Under the pieces are notes generated by a model, which had not been told where the DNA came from, ran no database searches, and saw only the letters and a program-made list of their open reading frames with translations. Below are positions 23,383 to 31,845 of a DNA stretch of 32,570 nt, piece by piece (position 1 is the stretch's first letter; each line of letters starts with the position of its first letter). Source of the stretch: an uncultured Bacilli bacterium (GTDB taxonomy: Bacteria > Bacillota_I > Bacilli_A > RF39 > UBA660); contig CAKONK010000015.1 in the NCBI GenBank assembly GCA_934097085.1, positions 1 to 32,570 of the forward strand, written 5' to 3'. A program made the translations under genes and the position numbers.

Positions 23383-23794
23383 GGCAGCCTACTTTAATTA
23401 CTTTGTAGAAAATGAGATAGAATGTGGAATAGTTTTAAATGGTAGTGAAATTAAATCAATTAGAAATGGTTCTTGCAATATAAAAGATAGTTATGTAAGA
23501 ATTAAAGATAATGAGTGCTACATAATTAATATGTTTATTGCTAAATATAATGAAGCGAGTATATTTAATCATGATGAGTATCACGAAAGAAAACTTTTAC
23601 TTCATAAAAGAGAAATATTTAAATTAAAAGAAGAAATTAATCAAAATGGTTATACATTAATTCCTTTAAAAGTATATTTAAAAAATAATAGGGCAAAAGT
23701 TTTAGTCGGAGTATGTAAAGGAAAAAAACTTTATGATAAAAGAGAATCTATTAAAAAAAGAGATTTAGAAAGAGAAAGTAGGAAAATGATATGA
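23363..23794 (+). CDS. smpB: SsrA-binding protein SmpB
   Basis: 143 residues. SmpB binds tmRNA and brings it to stalled ribosomes. Family features: NKAAYFNYFVENEIECGIVLNGSEIKSIRNGSCNIKDSYVRI, FNHDEYHERKLLLHKREI, GYTLIPLKVYLKNNRAKVLVGVCKGKKLYDKRESIKKRD and a basic C-terminus. ATG 23363 has GGAG six bases upstream, so the seven-codon upstream extension is not used. The first 20 bases overlap rnr. No tmRNA gene (ssrA) follows in this window. Confidence 0.95.
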   Translation: MIEIKNKAAYFNYFVENEIECGIVLNGSEIKSIRNGSCNIKDSYVRIKDNECYIINMFIAKYNEASIFNHDEYHERKLLLHKREIFKLKEEINQNGYTLIPLKVYLKNNRAKVLVGVCKGKKLYDKRESIKKRDLERESRKMI

Positions 23795-24843
23795 AAAAGT
23801 TAACTAAAAAAAACAAAATAATATTAAGTTCTATAGCATTAGCATTAGTTGTTATTGCAATAGTAATTTCATTTGTTCTTTTAAATAAAAATAAAAAAGG
23901 TACGATAAATAATACAAATAAAAAAAATGATAATCAGAGTGTTGAAGTTAAAAAAGTTCAAATTGTAAACGAGGATTCAAAATCAAGACCATTTGCTGTA
24001 ATGATTAATAATATTAGTGTTGCAAGACCTTTACAAAGTGGACTTCAAGATGCATACTTAATGTATGAAATCATAGTTGAGGGTGGTATAAGTAGATATT
24101 TGGCTTTATTTATAGATCAAAATACTGAAAGAATTGGTTCAATAAGAAGTGCAAGACATTATTTTTTAGATTATGCACTTGAAAATGATGCAATTTATGT
24201 TCACCACGGTCAAAGTCCTCAGGCACAAAGTGACTTCTCTAAATTAGGAATAGAACGAATTGTTGTAGATAATTCCAAAACCGGATGGCGTGATACCTCA
24301 TTAAATGTATCATCAGAACATACACTATTTACAAGCATTGATAAATTAAATAATGGAACAAGTAATTTAAGAAAAGAAAGAAATAAAAATTATTTATTAA
24401 ACTATAGTGCTGATGAAATTGATATGTCTTCCCTAAAGGATGTAACTTCTGCGAAAAAAATTAGTTTAGTTTATTCATCTGGAACTAAAGTATATTATGA
24501 ATATGATGAAAACAATAAATATTATTTAAGAAGTACAGAAATCGGACCTCATACTGATTATGTTACTAAAGAGCAATATCATTTTAAAAATATAATTGCT
24601 TATCAAGTTGATAATTATACAATAAATGATGGCGAAAATAAGGGCAGACAAGATATAAAAAATGTTGGTTCTGGTAGTGGATATTATTTCTCAGATGGTT
24701 ATATGATACCGATTAAATGGAAAAAAGACAGCCGTAGTAGTCAAACAAAGTATACATATGAAGATGGCACTGAACTTAAAGTTAATGATGGAAATACATT
24801 TATTCAAATAGTACCTTCATCTGGAAGTATAAAGGCAGAGTAA
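23791..24843 (+). CDS. DUF3048 domain-containing (YerB-like) protein
   Basis: 350 residues. One N-terminal membrane helix (about 10-31), then an extracellular DUF3048 domain: SRPFAVMINNISVARPLQSGLQDAYLMYEIIVEGGISRYLALFIDQ, RIGSIRSARHYFLDYALENDAIYVHHGQSPQAQ, and a later beta domain ending GNTFIQIVPSSG. Bacillus YerB is a lipoprotein; here there is no lipobox, so the helix is the anchor. Function is unknown. ATG overlaps the smpB stop by four bases (ATGATATGA context), so it belongs to the rnr operon. Confidence 0.9.
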   Translation: MKKLTKKNKIILSSIALALVVIAIVISFVLLNKNKKGTINNTNKKNDNQSVEVKKVQIVNEDSKSRPFAVMINNISVARPLQSGLQDAYLMYEIIVEGGISRYLALFIDQNTERIGSIRSARHYFLDYALENDAIYVHHGQSPQAQSDFSKLGIERIVVDNSKTGWRDTSLNVSSEHTLFTSIDKLNNGTSNLRKERNKNYLLNYSADEIDMSSLKDVTSAKKISLVYSSGTKVYYEYDENNKYYLRSTEIGPHTDYVTKEQYHFKNIIAYQVDNYTINDGENKGRQDIKNVGSGSGYYFSDGYMIPIKWKKDSRSSQTKYTYEDGTELKVNDGNTFIQIVPSSGSIKAE

Positions 24844-24844
24844 T

Positions 24845-25045
24845 ATGGAAAATTTAATTGATTTTGCTACAAAGTATTATATTGTATTTATTATTATAAG
24901 TTCATTATTGGTTCTTGCTTTGATAGGTTATGTTGCTAATAGAAGTTTTAAAAAAGATGTTTCTATCAAAAAGAAAAAAGAGAAATTAGTTCAAAGTGCT
25001 AATGAAGAAAGTATGCCAGTTTCAAATGAAACTCCAAAAATGTGA
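24845..25045 (+). CDS. Small single-helix membrane protein
   Basis: 66 residues: a short N-terminus, one membrane helix (about 12-31) and a lysine-rich then acidic cytoplasmic tail. No family is recognised. It starts one base after the DUF3048 stop with a GGCAGAG ribosome site, and a terminator follows, so it is the last gene of that operon. Confidence 0.7.
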   Translation: MENLIDFATKYYIVFIIISSLLVLALIGYVANRSFKKDVSIKKKKEKLVQSANEESMPVSNETPKM

Positions 25046-25067
25046 AATTAAAATTCGCATTTTTTTA
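25036..25067 (+). terminator. Rho-independent terminator of the rnr-smpB operon
   Basis: AAAAATGTGAA and TTCGCATTTTT pair (one G-U) around a seven-base loop, then a T run. The 5' arm overlaps the last codons of the small membrane protein. Confidence 0.75.
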
Positions 25068-25091
25068 TACCTTTATCTTTTAATTAATTTT

Positions 25092-25100
25092 TGATATAAT
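25092..25100 (+). promoter_or_regulatory. Extended -10 promoter for cdaA-cdaR
   Basis: TGATATAAT, followed by AAGGAG at 25112-25117 and ATG 25125. No good -35. Confidence 0.6.
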
Positions 25101-25124
25101 ATAAAATAGTTAAGGAGAGTAAAA

Positions 25125-25946
25125 ATGAATTTAGCAAATATATGGTCAATTATAACGAAAGTCATAGATATATGCTTTGTTTGGATTGCCTTTTATTATA
25201 TTTTAAAAAATGTTAAGAATAATACAAAAATGGCTTTAATAGTCAAAGGAGTAATAGTAATTTTAATAGTAAAATTTATAAGTGATTTATTAAACTTATA
25301 TACTGTTGGAGTTATTTTAGAGTATGCCATTGAATGGGGACCTCTTGCAATTATAGTTGTATTTCAACCGGAAATTAGAGCAGTTTTAGAGTCAATTGGT
25401 AGAACTCAACTTTTAGGAAGACATAGAGTCTTATCAATTTCTGAACGTGAAAAACTTGTTAATGAAATAATGAAAGCAATGGATTATTTCCGTAAAAATA
25501 GAATAGGTGCCTTAATTGTTATTGAAAGAGAAGTATCACTACAAGAATACATTGAAAATTCAACAAAGATTTATGCAGATATTTCTGATTCATTGTTAGA
25601 ATCATTATTTTATCCTAATTCAGCGCTTCATGATGGGGGAGTGATTATTCAAGGTGATAAAATCACATGTGCTGGTTCAGTGTTTAAAACAAGTATGAAT
25701 CAAGCAATATCTAAAAAACTAGGAACTAGACATAGAGCAGCGTTAGGTATAGCTGAAGAAAGTGATGCAATTGCATTGGTTGCCTCTGAGGAAACAGGCC
25801 GTCTTTCGATTGCTATGGATAGTGAGTTACACTATAATCTTACTTTAGAAGAATTTAGAAGTATTTTACTAGATGAACTAAGCAATAAAACTGAAATATT
25901 CTTTGATGCTGATGATAGTGAAGAATTGGAGGATCAAGATGCGTAA
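25125..25946 (+). CDS. cdaA: Diadenylate cyclase CdaA
   Basis: 273 residues. CdaA makes c-di-AMP from two ATP; this messenger controls potassium and osmotic balance and cell-wall homeostasis. Three N-terminal membrane helices span about 10-80, followed by the DAC domain: VFQPEIRAVLESIGR, GALIVIERE, LHDGGVIIQ and GTRHRAALGIAEESDAIALVASEETGRLS. The ATP-binding motifs are DGG (170-172), where most family members have DGA, and RHR (202-204). ATG 25125 has AAGGAG. The next gene, its usual regulator cdaR, overlaps by eight bases. Confidence 0.96.
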   Translation: MNLANIWSIITKVIDICFVWIAFYYILKNVKNNTKMALIVKGVIVILIVKFISDLLNLYTVGVILEYAIEWGPLAIIVVFQPEIRAVLESIGRTQLLGRHRVLSISEREKLVNEIMKAMDYFRKNRIGALIVIEREVSLQEYIENSTKIYADISDSLLESLFYPNSALHDGGVIIQGDKITCAGSVFKTSMNQAISKKLGTRHRAALGIAEESDAIALVASEETGRLSIAMDSELHYNLTLEEFRSILLDELSNKTEIFFDADDSEELEDQDA

Positions 25947-27282
25947 GTTTTTTAGAAAATTATATAAGTTAATAGATGTTTTAATAGTTGTACCAATAAG
26001 TAGACTAATTTATAATATTCAAAAAGCTCTTAAAAAAAATGGTGGGTTATTAGATAAACTTCTTAATAAACCAAATTTCCTTATATTTTTATCTTTGATA
26101 TTAGCAATAGTTCTTTTCTTATTAGTGGATTCCAAAGCAATATCTTTTGTTGAGGATAAAACTGAAGTTATAAGTAATGTACCTGTTAATATTAAATATA
26201 ATGAAGAAGCCTATGTTGTGGAGGGAGCTCCCACTGATGTAAATATTATGATTTCTGGTAGAAAAAGTGATATTTACCTTGCTAAACAACTTGGAGAATA
26301 TGAAGTTACCCTTGATTTAACAGAATATACTGCATCAGATACTGCATATAAAGTATATTTTACTTATGCAAAATCCATAAATAATTTAAAATATAGCTTA
26401 GATCCATCATATGTACAAGTAATGATTAAAAATAAAGTTAGTAGTGTTTCTTCAGTTACATATGAATTAATTAATCAAGATAAATTGGATTCTAAGTTAA
26501 GTGTAAAAAGCATAGGACTTTCTAAATCTGAAGTTGTAGTTAAGGGAAGTGAAAGTGCTCTTAAAAAGATTGCTTGGATTAAAGCTTTAGTTGACTTATC
26601 TAATCCGGATTTTGTTGAGGCTGGTTCTTACGACATTGATAATATTGTTTTGGTGGCATATGATAACACTGGAAAACTTCTTAATAATGTTGAAATTGTT
26701 CCTAGTACATTAAGTGCTACCGTAGTTCTTGACAGTTATTCTGAAACTATTCCAATTGAAGTAAAAACAACTGGTAATCTAATTTCAGGTAAAAGTATTG
26801 CCAAAATATTAATAAATAACAGTAATGATTATTCAATAACTGCGTATGGAAATGAAGAAGATATATCTAAAATTAAATCAATCCCTATTACTATAAATGT
26901 TGATGGCTTGGGTGCTGATACAGCCAAAACATATAATGTTACGCTTACAAAGCCTAATGGCGTTAGATATATGTCTGCAAATACAATAACTGTGTCATTA
27001 ACATTTGGTAATGAAGAACAAAAAACAGTAGAGTTGACCAATATAAGTAAAAAGAATTTAGGTAGTGGATTAACAGCAAATATTATTTCTGATTCGGCTA
27101 TATCGGTTATTTGTAAAGGTGTTGCTTCATCACTTGATAAAGTCGATGTTAATAATATTAAAGCATATGTTGATTTATCAGGATTAGGTGCTGGTGATCA
27201 CGATGTTGAAGTTAAGATTGAGAATAATAACCCACTTGTTACTTATGTTGTATCTTCCGTTATAAAGGTTAGAATTTCTTAA
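25939..27282 (+). CDS. cdaR: CdaR (YbbR domain) regulator of CdaA
   Basis: 447 residues. One N-terminal membrane helix (LIFLSLILAIVLFLLVDS, near 45-62), then extracytoplasmic YbbR-like beta domains in tandem, visible as repeats of V-P-x-x-I/V...G-x...V.V.G. Known CdaR proteins bind CdaA and modulate its activity. ATG 25939 has GGAGG at 25928-25932; the frame is open upstream to a TTG at 25903, but that has no ribosome site. It ends at a bidirectional terminator shared with the convergent DUF378 gene. Confidence 0.93.
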   Translation: MRKFFRKLYKLIDVLIVVPISRLIYNIQKALKKNGGLLDKLLNKPNFLIFLSLILAIVLFLLVDSKAISFVEDKTEVISNVPVNIKYNEEAYVVEGAPTDVNIMISGRKSDIYLAKQLGEYEVTLDLTEYTASDTAYKVYFTYAKSINNLKYSLDPSYVQVMIKNKVSSVSSVTYELINQDKLDSKLSVKSIGLSKSEVVVKGSESALKKIAWIKALVDLSNPDFVEAGSYDIDNIVLVAYDNTGKLLNNVEIVPSTLSATVVLDSYSETIPIEVKTTGNLISGKSIAKILINNSNDYSITAYGNEEDISKIKSIPITINVDGLGADTAKTYNVTLTKPNGVRYMSANTITVSLTFGNEEQKTVELTNISKKNLGSGLTANIISDSAISVICKGVASSLDKVDVNNIKAYVDLSGLGAGDHDVEVKIENNNPLVTYVVSSVIKVRIS

Positions 27283-27285
27283 ATA

Positions 27286-27322
27286 AAATAACCACGAGGC
27301 ATTTGCCAATGTGGTTATTTTT
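27286..27322. terminator. Bidirectional terminator between cdaR and the DUF378 gene
   Basis: AAATAACCAC (27286-27295) pairs with GTGGTTATTT (27311-27320), with an inner GGC/GCC. A run of A on the left and T on the right serve both strands. It overlaps the last codons of the minus-strand gene. Confidence 0.8.
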
Positions 27323-27521
27323 CATTTGAATCAAATCTTGTAAATAGAAGCCCTACATTTATGAGCGCACATATACCCACAATTGCATAAATTATATTTG
27401 TTATTGTAGCTTGTGCACCAAAAAGTGCTTCAACTAAGTTGAAATTAAAAAATCCTATTAATCCCCAGTTTAAAGCTCCTATTATAGTAAATATTAATGT
27501 AACTTTTTGAATTGTTTCCAT
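27315..27521 (-). CDS. DUF378 family small membrane protein
   Basis: 68 residues with two membrane helices. ALNWGLIGFFNFNLVEALFG and the later NIIYAIVGICALINVGLL are the DUF378 signature. Function is unknown. The start has AGAAAGGA upstream on the minus strand. It is the only intact minus-strand gene of the window, convergent with cdaR and divergent from the lipoprotein gene at 27623. Confidence 0.9.
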   Translation of the reverse strand: METIQKVTLIFTIIGALNWGLIGFFNFNLVEALFGAQATITNIIYAIVGICALINVGLLFTRFDSNEK

Positions 27522-27622
27522 AATAATCCTTTCTAATATATATACTTCTCAAAAATTATTTTTTTATTCATGAATATTTTTAAATACTTAAAATATAGTT
27601 TAATAGAAAAGGAGAGTACTAG

Positions 27623-28645
27623 ATGTTAAAAAAGATTGGTATATTTTTTATTTTATTTCTTGTTATGGGATGTTCTAAAGGCGATAATGTTGACGCTTCA
27701 AAGGAATTTCAAAAAAGAGTGGAAAAGTCTAAATCTTACAAAATTATTGGCAATTTAGAACTTCAAAATGATGAAGAAATATTTAAATATAATGTTGAGG
27801 TAAATTATTTTGATGGCAACTATTATAAAGTTGATATGGTTAATAAAGCAAATGAACATAAACAAATTATTTTAAAAAATAATGATGGTTTATATGTTAT
27901 TACACCTTCACTTAATAAAAGTTTCAAGTTTGAAAGTACTTGGCCAGATAATTCATCGCAATCATATATATTATCATCTTTAATGAAAGATATTAAAAAC
28001 GATAATAATAAAGAAATATCTAAAAGTGATGAAGGTTATATAATTAAAACCACAGTAAATTATCCAAATAACGAAGAATTAAAATACCAAAAAATATATT
28101 TAAATAAAGATTTTAACTTACAAAAAGTTGAAGTATATGGTAATGATATAGTTAAAATAAAATTTCAAGTTGAAGATTTAGATTTAAAAGCAGGCCTTTC
28201 TACAGATTTATTTGATCTAAAAAAATATGTTCAAGTAGAGGAAAATAATTGTCAAGATAATGATTGCAAGGAAAAAGAAAAACAAACTATGGGTAGTATA
28301 GAAACTGCGATTTATCCACTTTATATGCCTTCGGAAACATATTTGAGTAGTTCAGAAACTGTAAATACTGACGATAATTCGCGTATAATTTTAACTTATT
28401 CAGGAGGTAAAAACTTCGTTTTAGTTGAAGAGGGTGCTATAAAGTCTCAAGAACATGAAATTATTCCAGTATATGGTGAACCAGTAATTTTAAATGATAC
28501 AATTGCCGCTTTATCAACAAATTCAATTTACTGGACATCAAATAATATTGATTATTATATGGCAAGTGAAGATTTAACTTTAAAAGAGATGATATCCATT
28601 GCCTCATCAATGAATAATTCAAAAAATGTAGTTTCTTTAAAATAA
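27623..28645 (+). CDS. LolA/GerS-like lipoprotein
   Basis: 340 residues. Signal peptide with lipobox VMGC (residues about 14-17), so it is a membrane-anchored lipoprotein. The domain after it (SYKIIGNLELQNDEEIFKYNVEVNYFDGNYYKVDM..., LYVITPSLNKSFKFESTWPDNSSQSYILSSLMKDI) resembles the LolA-like fold of Bacillus YdcC and clostridial GerS. A second C-terminal domain (IETAIYPLYMPSETYLSSSETVNTD..., FVLVEEGAI) follows. Function is unknown; relatives act in sporulation or germination, but no spore gene is seen here. ATG 27623 has AAAGGAGAG. Its terminator was hit by an insertion sequence. Confidence 0.82.
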   Translation: MLKKIGIFFILFLVMGCSKGDNVDASKEFQKRVEKSKSYKIIGNLELQNDEEIFKYNVEVNYFDGNYYKVDMVNKANEHKQIILKNNDGLYVITPSLNKSFKFESTWPDNSSQSYILSSLMKDIKNDNNKEISKSDEGYIIKTTVNYPNNEELKYQKIYLNKDFNLQKVEVYGNDIVKIKFQVEDLDLKAGLSTDLFDLKKYVQVEENNCQDNDCKEKEKQTMGSIETAIYPLYMPSETYLSSSETVNTDDNSRIILTYSGGKNFVLVEEGAIKSQEHEIIPVYGEPVILNDTIAALSTNSIYWTSNNIDYYMASEDLTLKEMISIASSMNNSKNVVSLK

Positions 28646-28651
28646 AAAAAT

Positions 28652-28685
28652 AAGCATTGGCTAAGTTGCATATTGGTCAATGCTT
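28652..28685 (+). terminator. Hairpin after the lipoprotein gene, disrupted by the insertion sequence
   Basis: AAGCATTG (28652-28659) pairs with CAATGCTT (28678-28685). The insertion sequence begins right after the 3' arm, so no good T run follows now. Confidence 0.55.
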
Positions 28686-28709
28686 TAGGGCATCCACATA
28701 AAAAGTTGA

Positions 28710-28744
28710 ATTAATATTTAGTTGGAACAACACTAAATATTAAT
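28710..28744. terminator. 13-bp perfect hairpin at the end of the transposase gene
   Basis: ATTAATATTTAGT (28710-28722) and ACTAAATATTAAT (28732-28744) with a nine-base loop. T runs lie on the plus-strand side and, a little further, on the minus-strand side. It covers the transposase stop and could end transcription in both directions. Confidence 0.6.
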
Positions 28745-29861
28745 TTTTTTATGTTATTAAAATCGTGGTTGTACAGAGTAAGCTTTTTTTTAAAACTCAA
28801 TTTAGGATTAAAAGGATCAAGTTTTGTAAGATTGTAACAAATTTTTCTAATGGTAGCAAAATTCTTTAAAGCATTTTCTTTTTTACAAAGACTCCAATCT
28901 TCACGAAAATGAACATCCGAAATCCAATGCAAACTATTTTCTATAGACCAATGACCTCTTACTACTCTTGCAAATTTTTCACTTGACAATTTTAAATCTG
29001 AAATATAATACTTTTCTTGAATTGTAACTTCATTGTTTATTTCACGGTAATTTCTAGTCATTCCTATCATATTTATATTTTGTCAATTTTCTTTTCCATA
29101 CAACCAGCTAATATCATAAATTGAGTAGTATTTTCTTTGTTCAATTCTACCGTGATCCTTATTAGTGTCGTTTTATATATGACAACATTTTTCCTTTCTA
29201 GAGAATTATTTAAAACATAATCAAAATAATCTTTGATATCTAAATAAAAATTTTTCTTATTTTCTTTAACCGTAAGACAATAATGGCCTTTTTTTCTACA
29301 ATTTTTTTTGCAATATCTTTTTGACATCCAATTGCATCAATTGTAATAATACAATCCTCAATATTAATTAAATCTAATAATTTTGGAATAGCTGTTATTT
29401 TATTTGATTTACTATCGACTTTAACACTAGCGATGGAAATATGTAAATCTTGTAAGAATGCTGAAACAATATATGGAGTATTACCACCATTAATTTTATT
29501 AGTTGCACTTTTAATAGAATTTCTATCAATAGGCATAAGTTTATATTTATTATTAAATGTTAATTTTTATCTTTTATTATGTTTTCTACCTATTTTACAA
29601 AAATTTTCATAAACTCCCCTGGATCTATTGGAGATTATATTCTTAATAAAGTATTTGGAGAAGGTGTTCCATATTTCAAGTTTAATTTTTTAATAAAATA
29701 TTTCTCATTTAGTTTTAAAAAGAAAGCAATGTTCTCATCATCATAATGTCCAGCCAAAATTGCAATATAGACATTACAATACAATCAGTAAGCTCATGTC
29801 TTAAGCCTCTTGAATCCCATGAATCTGTTAGCTTATTAAAATATGTAATTAAATCATTCAT
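28711..29861 (-). pseudogene. ISAs1-family transposase, multiply disrupted
   Basis: Read from ATG at 29861-29859, the pieces give an ISAs1 (H-repeat type) transposase: MNDLITYFNKLTDSWDSRGLRHELTDCIVMSIL, then after a one-base loss LAGHYDDENIAFFLKLNEKYF, KYGTPSPNTLLRI, two in-frame stops (TAA near 29640, TAG near 29596 where Trp is expected), MPIDRNSIKSATNKINGGNTPYIVSAFLQDLHISIASVKVDSKSNKITAIPKLL, the DDE-region TIDAIGCQKDIAKKIV, and after more shifts RNYREINNEVTIQEKYYISDL and VVRGHWSIENSLHWISDVHFREDWS. The last piece carries the catalytic Glu region (HWSIEN). Several shifts fall near 29300 and 29070. Confidence 0.88.
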
Positions 29862-29967
29862 TTTATCAACTACCTTTACTATAATAATCGTTTATCGTAT
29901 TTTTGATAAATTTCAAAATTTTATTGACATTTTTTATGCAGATGCCTTATCAATACTTTAATTATGC

Positions 29968-29997
29968 TTGCTAAACTTGGTATTATTGTTATATAAT
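29968..29997 (+). promoter_or_regulatory. Promoter for the gene at 30014
   Basis: TTGCTA (29968-29973), 18 bases, TATAAT (29992-29997). It lies just outside the insertion sequence, which therefore left the promoter intact. Confidence 0.6.
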
Positions 29998-30013
29998 TAA
30001 TTTGGGTGGTAAA

Positions 30014-30532
30014 ATGAAAAAGGTAAGAAAAACGAGTTATAAACAAAGTAGTGTACAAGAAAATTCGGATACTGATATCAAAAAATTTTTTATAATTTTA
30101 GTTGTATTAACAATTGTAATTGTAGGATTATATTTTTTGTCCAGTTTAATTGTAAAAAAGAGAGATAATGAGAATACTAGTACAAATACTAATGTTACTA
30201 TATCATATGATACATTAAATGTTGGAATGATATTTAATAGACCATATGATGAGTATTATGTTATCGCATATGATTCAACATTGGATGATGCAATGTATTA
30301 TTCAACTTTAATTACAAATTATTCTAAAAAGGAAGATGCAATAAAAATCTACTACTGTGATTTAAGTAAAAAAGTAAACGAAAGTTATAAAGCAAATGAA
30401 GGTAGTGGTAATTCTAAAGCAACATCAGTTCAAGAATTATCTTTTGGTGATGTAACTTTACTAAAAATAAGAAATAAAAAAATAGTAAATTATATTGAAA
30501 ATATTGATCAAATAAAAAGTGCTTTGAAATAA
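30014..30532 (+). CDS. Membrane-anchored extracellular protein of unknown function
   Basis: 172 residues: a basic N-terminus, one membrane helix (about 26-48), a Thr/Asn-rich linker and an outside domain of about 110 residues (VGMIFNRPYDEYYVIAYDSTLDDAMYYSTLITNYSKKEDAIKIYYCDLSKK). The YYVIAYDS... and IKIYYCDLS strands recall a thioredoxin-like fold without a CxxC motif; this is inference. ATG 30014 follows GGGTGG. A terminator follows, so it is a single gene. Confidence 0.72.
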   Translation: MKKVRKTSYKQSSVQENSDTDIKKFFIILVVLTIVIVGLYFLSSLIVKKRDNENTSTNTNVTISYDTLNVGMIFNRPYDEYYVIAYDSTLDDAMYYSTLITNYSKKEDAIKIYYCDLSKKVNESYKANEGSGNSKATSVQELSFGDVTLLKIRNKKIVNYIENIDQIKSALK

Positions 30533-30561
30533 TTTAAATTTACTTCAAAGTCTTTTTTTTT
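30522..30561 (+). terminator. Rho-independent terminator
   Basis: CTTTGAA (30522-30528) pairs with TTCAAAG (30544-30550), then a long T run. The 5' arm lies in the last codons of the gene. Confidence 0.75.
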
Positions 30562-30600
30562 GCGTTGATAAATGGTATCATTATTATGATAGGAGAGTAA

Positions 30601-31782
30601 ATGAAAAAAGAATATAGTTTATGTGGAGTTATAGTTATTATTGTTGCTACAGCTATAATATCAGCATTGTCAACTGGTATTTTAATTATGCGTAATTATT
30701 CTACGGATGATGGGCAATCGTATTCGGAAATAATTAAAGATGAGAATATGCAAGAATTTATTGATGTTTATTCGAAGTTAACAAATAACTATTACGAAGA
30801 TGTTGATAAAAAAGGAATGATTGATAGTGCGATAAATGGTATGACATCTTACTTGGGTGATCAATATACTGGACTTCTTGATGAAGATAAATCAACTTCA
30901 CTTTATGATAGTTTAAATGCTAAATATGAGGGAATCGGAATAACTATTAAAGAAAACTATGTGGAAAATGTTCTTTATAATTCCTCTGCAGCGAAAGCAG
31001 GCTTAAAAATGAATGACAAAATTATATCAATAAATGATATAAATATTGAAACTATGAATTCTGATGAAATAAAAAGTATTATTGAACAAAATAAAACAAA
31101 TAAAATTGATTTGAAAATAATGAGAAATAATGAAACTATAGATTTTAATAACTTAAAAATGACATCAATTGATTATCCTAATTTAAGATATTCCTTTGTT
31201 GAAAACGAAAATATCGGATATATTAAAATAAATCTATTTTCAAATAATATTAATAAACAGTTAGAATATGCTTTATCTCAATTAAGTAGTTATTCTGGAT
31301 TAATAATTGATTTAAGAAATAATGCTGGTGGTTATCTTGAAGAAGCTTATCAAACTGCTGAAATGTTTTTATCAAAAGGAAGCGTTGTTTACTCTTTATT
31401 AGATAAAGATAATAAGAAAAAAGAATATAAAGATAAAACAAATGATATGCAAACAGTTCCAATCGTTGTATTAGTTAATGGAAATACTGCTTCTGCAGCT
31501 GAAATATTAGCGGGAGCATTAAAAGATAGTTATGGTGCAATATTAATTGGTTCACAAACATATGGGAAAGGAAAAGTTCAACATACTTATTCATTATCTT
31601 CAGGAGAAATGGTGAAATATACTACATCGTTATGGTATAGGCCAAATGGAACTAATATTGATGGTGTAGGTATTACTCCAGATTATCAAATAGAGAATTA
31701 TGTAGAAACCACAGAAACCGGTGAAACTAATTTGATAGATAACCAATATAATAAGGCAATTGAAATTTTGAAAAATAATTAA
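30601..31782 (+). CDS. S41 family C-terminal processing peptidase (CtpA-like)
   Basis: 393 residues. An N-terminal membrane helix (about 8-29), a PDZ domain (about 105-195; YEGIGITIK..., AAKAGLKMNDKIISINDINIE) and the S41 protease domain. Catalytic Ser298 in NGNTASAAEILAGAL and Lys323 in TYGKGKVQ are 25 residues apart, as in known CtpA/Prc enzymes. It would cut proteins outside the membrane at their C-termini. PSI-like helper genes are not seen. ATG 30601 has AGGAGAG. A terminator follows. Confidence 0.94.
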   Translation: MKKEYSLCGVIVIIVATAIISALSTGILIMRNYSTDDGQSYSEIIKDENMQEFIDVYSKLTNNYYEDVDKKGMIDSAINGMTSYLGDQYTGLLDEDKSTSLYDSLNAKYEGIGITIKENYVENVLYNSSAAKAGLKMNDKIISINDINIETMNSDEIKSIIEQNKTNKIDLKIMRNNETIDFNNLKMTSIDYPNLRYSFVENENIGYIKINLFSNNINKQLEYALSQLSSYSGLIIDLRNNAGGYLEEAYQTAEMFLSKGSVVYSLLDKDNKKKEYKDKTNDMQTVPIVVLVNGNTASAAEILAGALKDSYGAILIGSQTYGKGKVQHTYSLSSGEMVKYTTSLWYRPNGTNIDGVGITPDYQIENYVETTETGETNLIDNQYNKAIEILKNN

Positions 31783-31783
31783 T

Positions 31784-31812
31784 AGGTAGTAAAGTAATTT
31801 GACTACCTTTTT
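31784..31812 (+). terminator. Rho-independent terminator after the S41 peptidase gene
   Basis: AGGTAGT (31784-31790) pairs with ACTACCT (31802-31808), then T residues. The 3' arm also contains the -35 box of the next promoter. Confidence 0.8.
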
Positions 31813-31827
31813 TAATTATAATATAAT
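31799..31827 (+). promoter_or_regulatory. Promoter for the DUF402 gene
   Basis: TTGACT (31799-31804), 17 bases, TATAAT (31822-31827). The -35 is inside the terminator stem. GGAGGA at 31834-31839 serves ATG 31846. Confidence 0.75.
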
Positions 31828-31845
31828 GCATATGGAGGAATATAA

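Larger units (their letters stand above)
28686..29949 (-). mobile_element. Degenerate ISAs1-family insertion sequence
   Basis: About 1264 bp. Left end TAGGGCATCCACATAAAAA (28686-28704) matches the reverse complement of the right end (29931-29949) at 16 of 19 positions. The flanks TCAATGCTT (28677-28685) and TCAATACTT (29950-29958) are a 9-bp duplication with one mismatch, in the usual size range for ISAs1 elements. It contains one decayed transposase gene on the minus strand. The frameshifts, nonsense changes and mismatched duplication show an old insertion that can no longer move alone. Confidence 0.85.

Noticed and set aside
29746..29961. Plus-strand 71-codon frame inside the insertion sequence
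   Set aside because: It is the antisense of the transposase N-terminus, which is recognisable on the minus strand.
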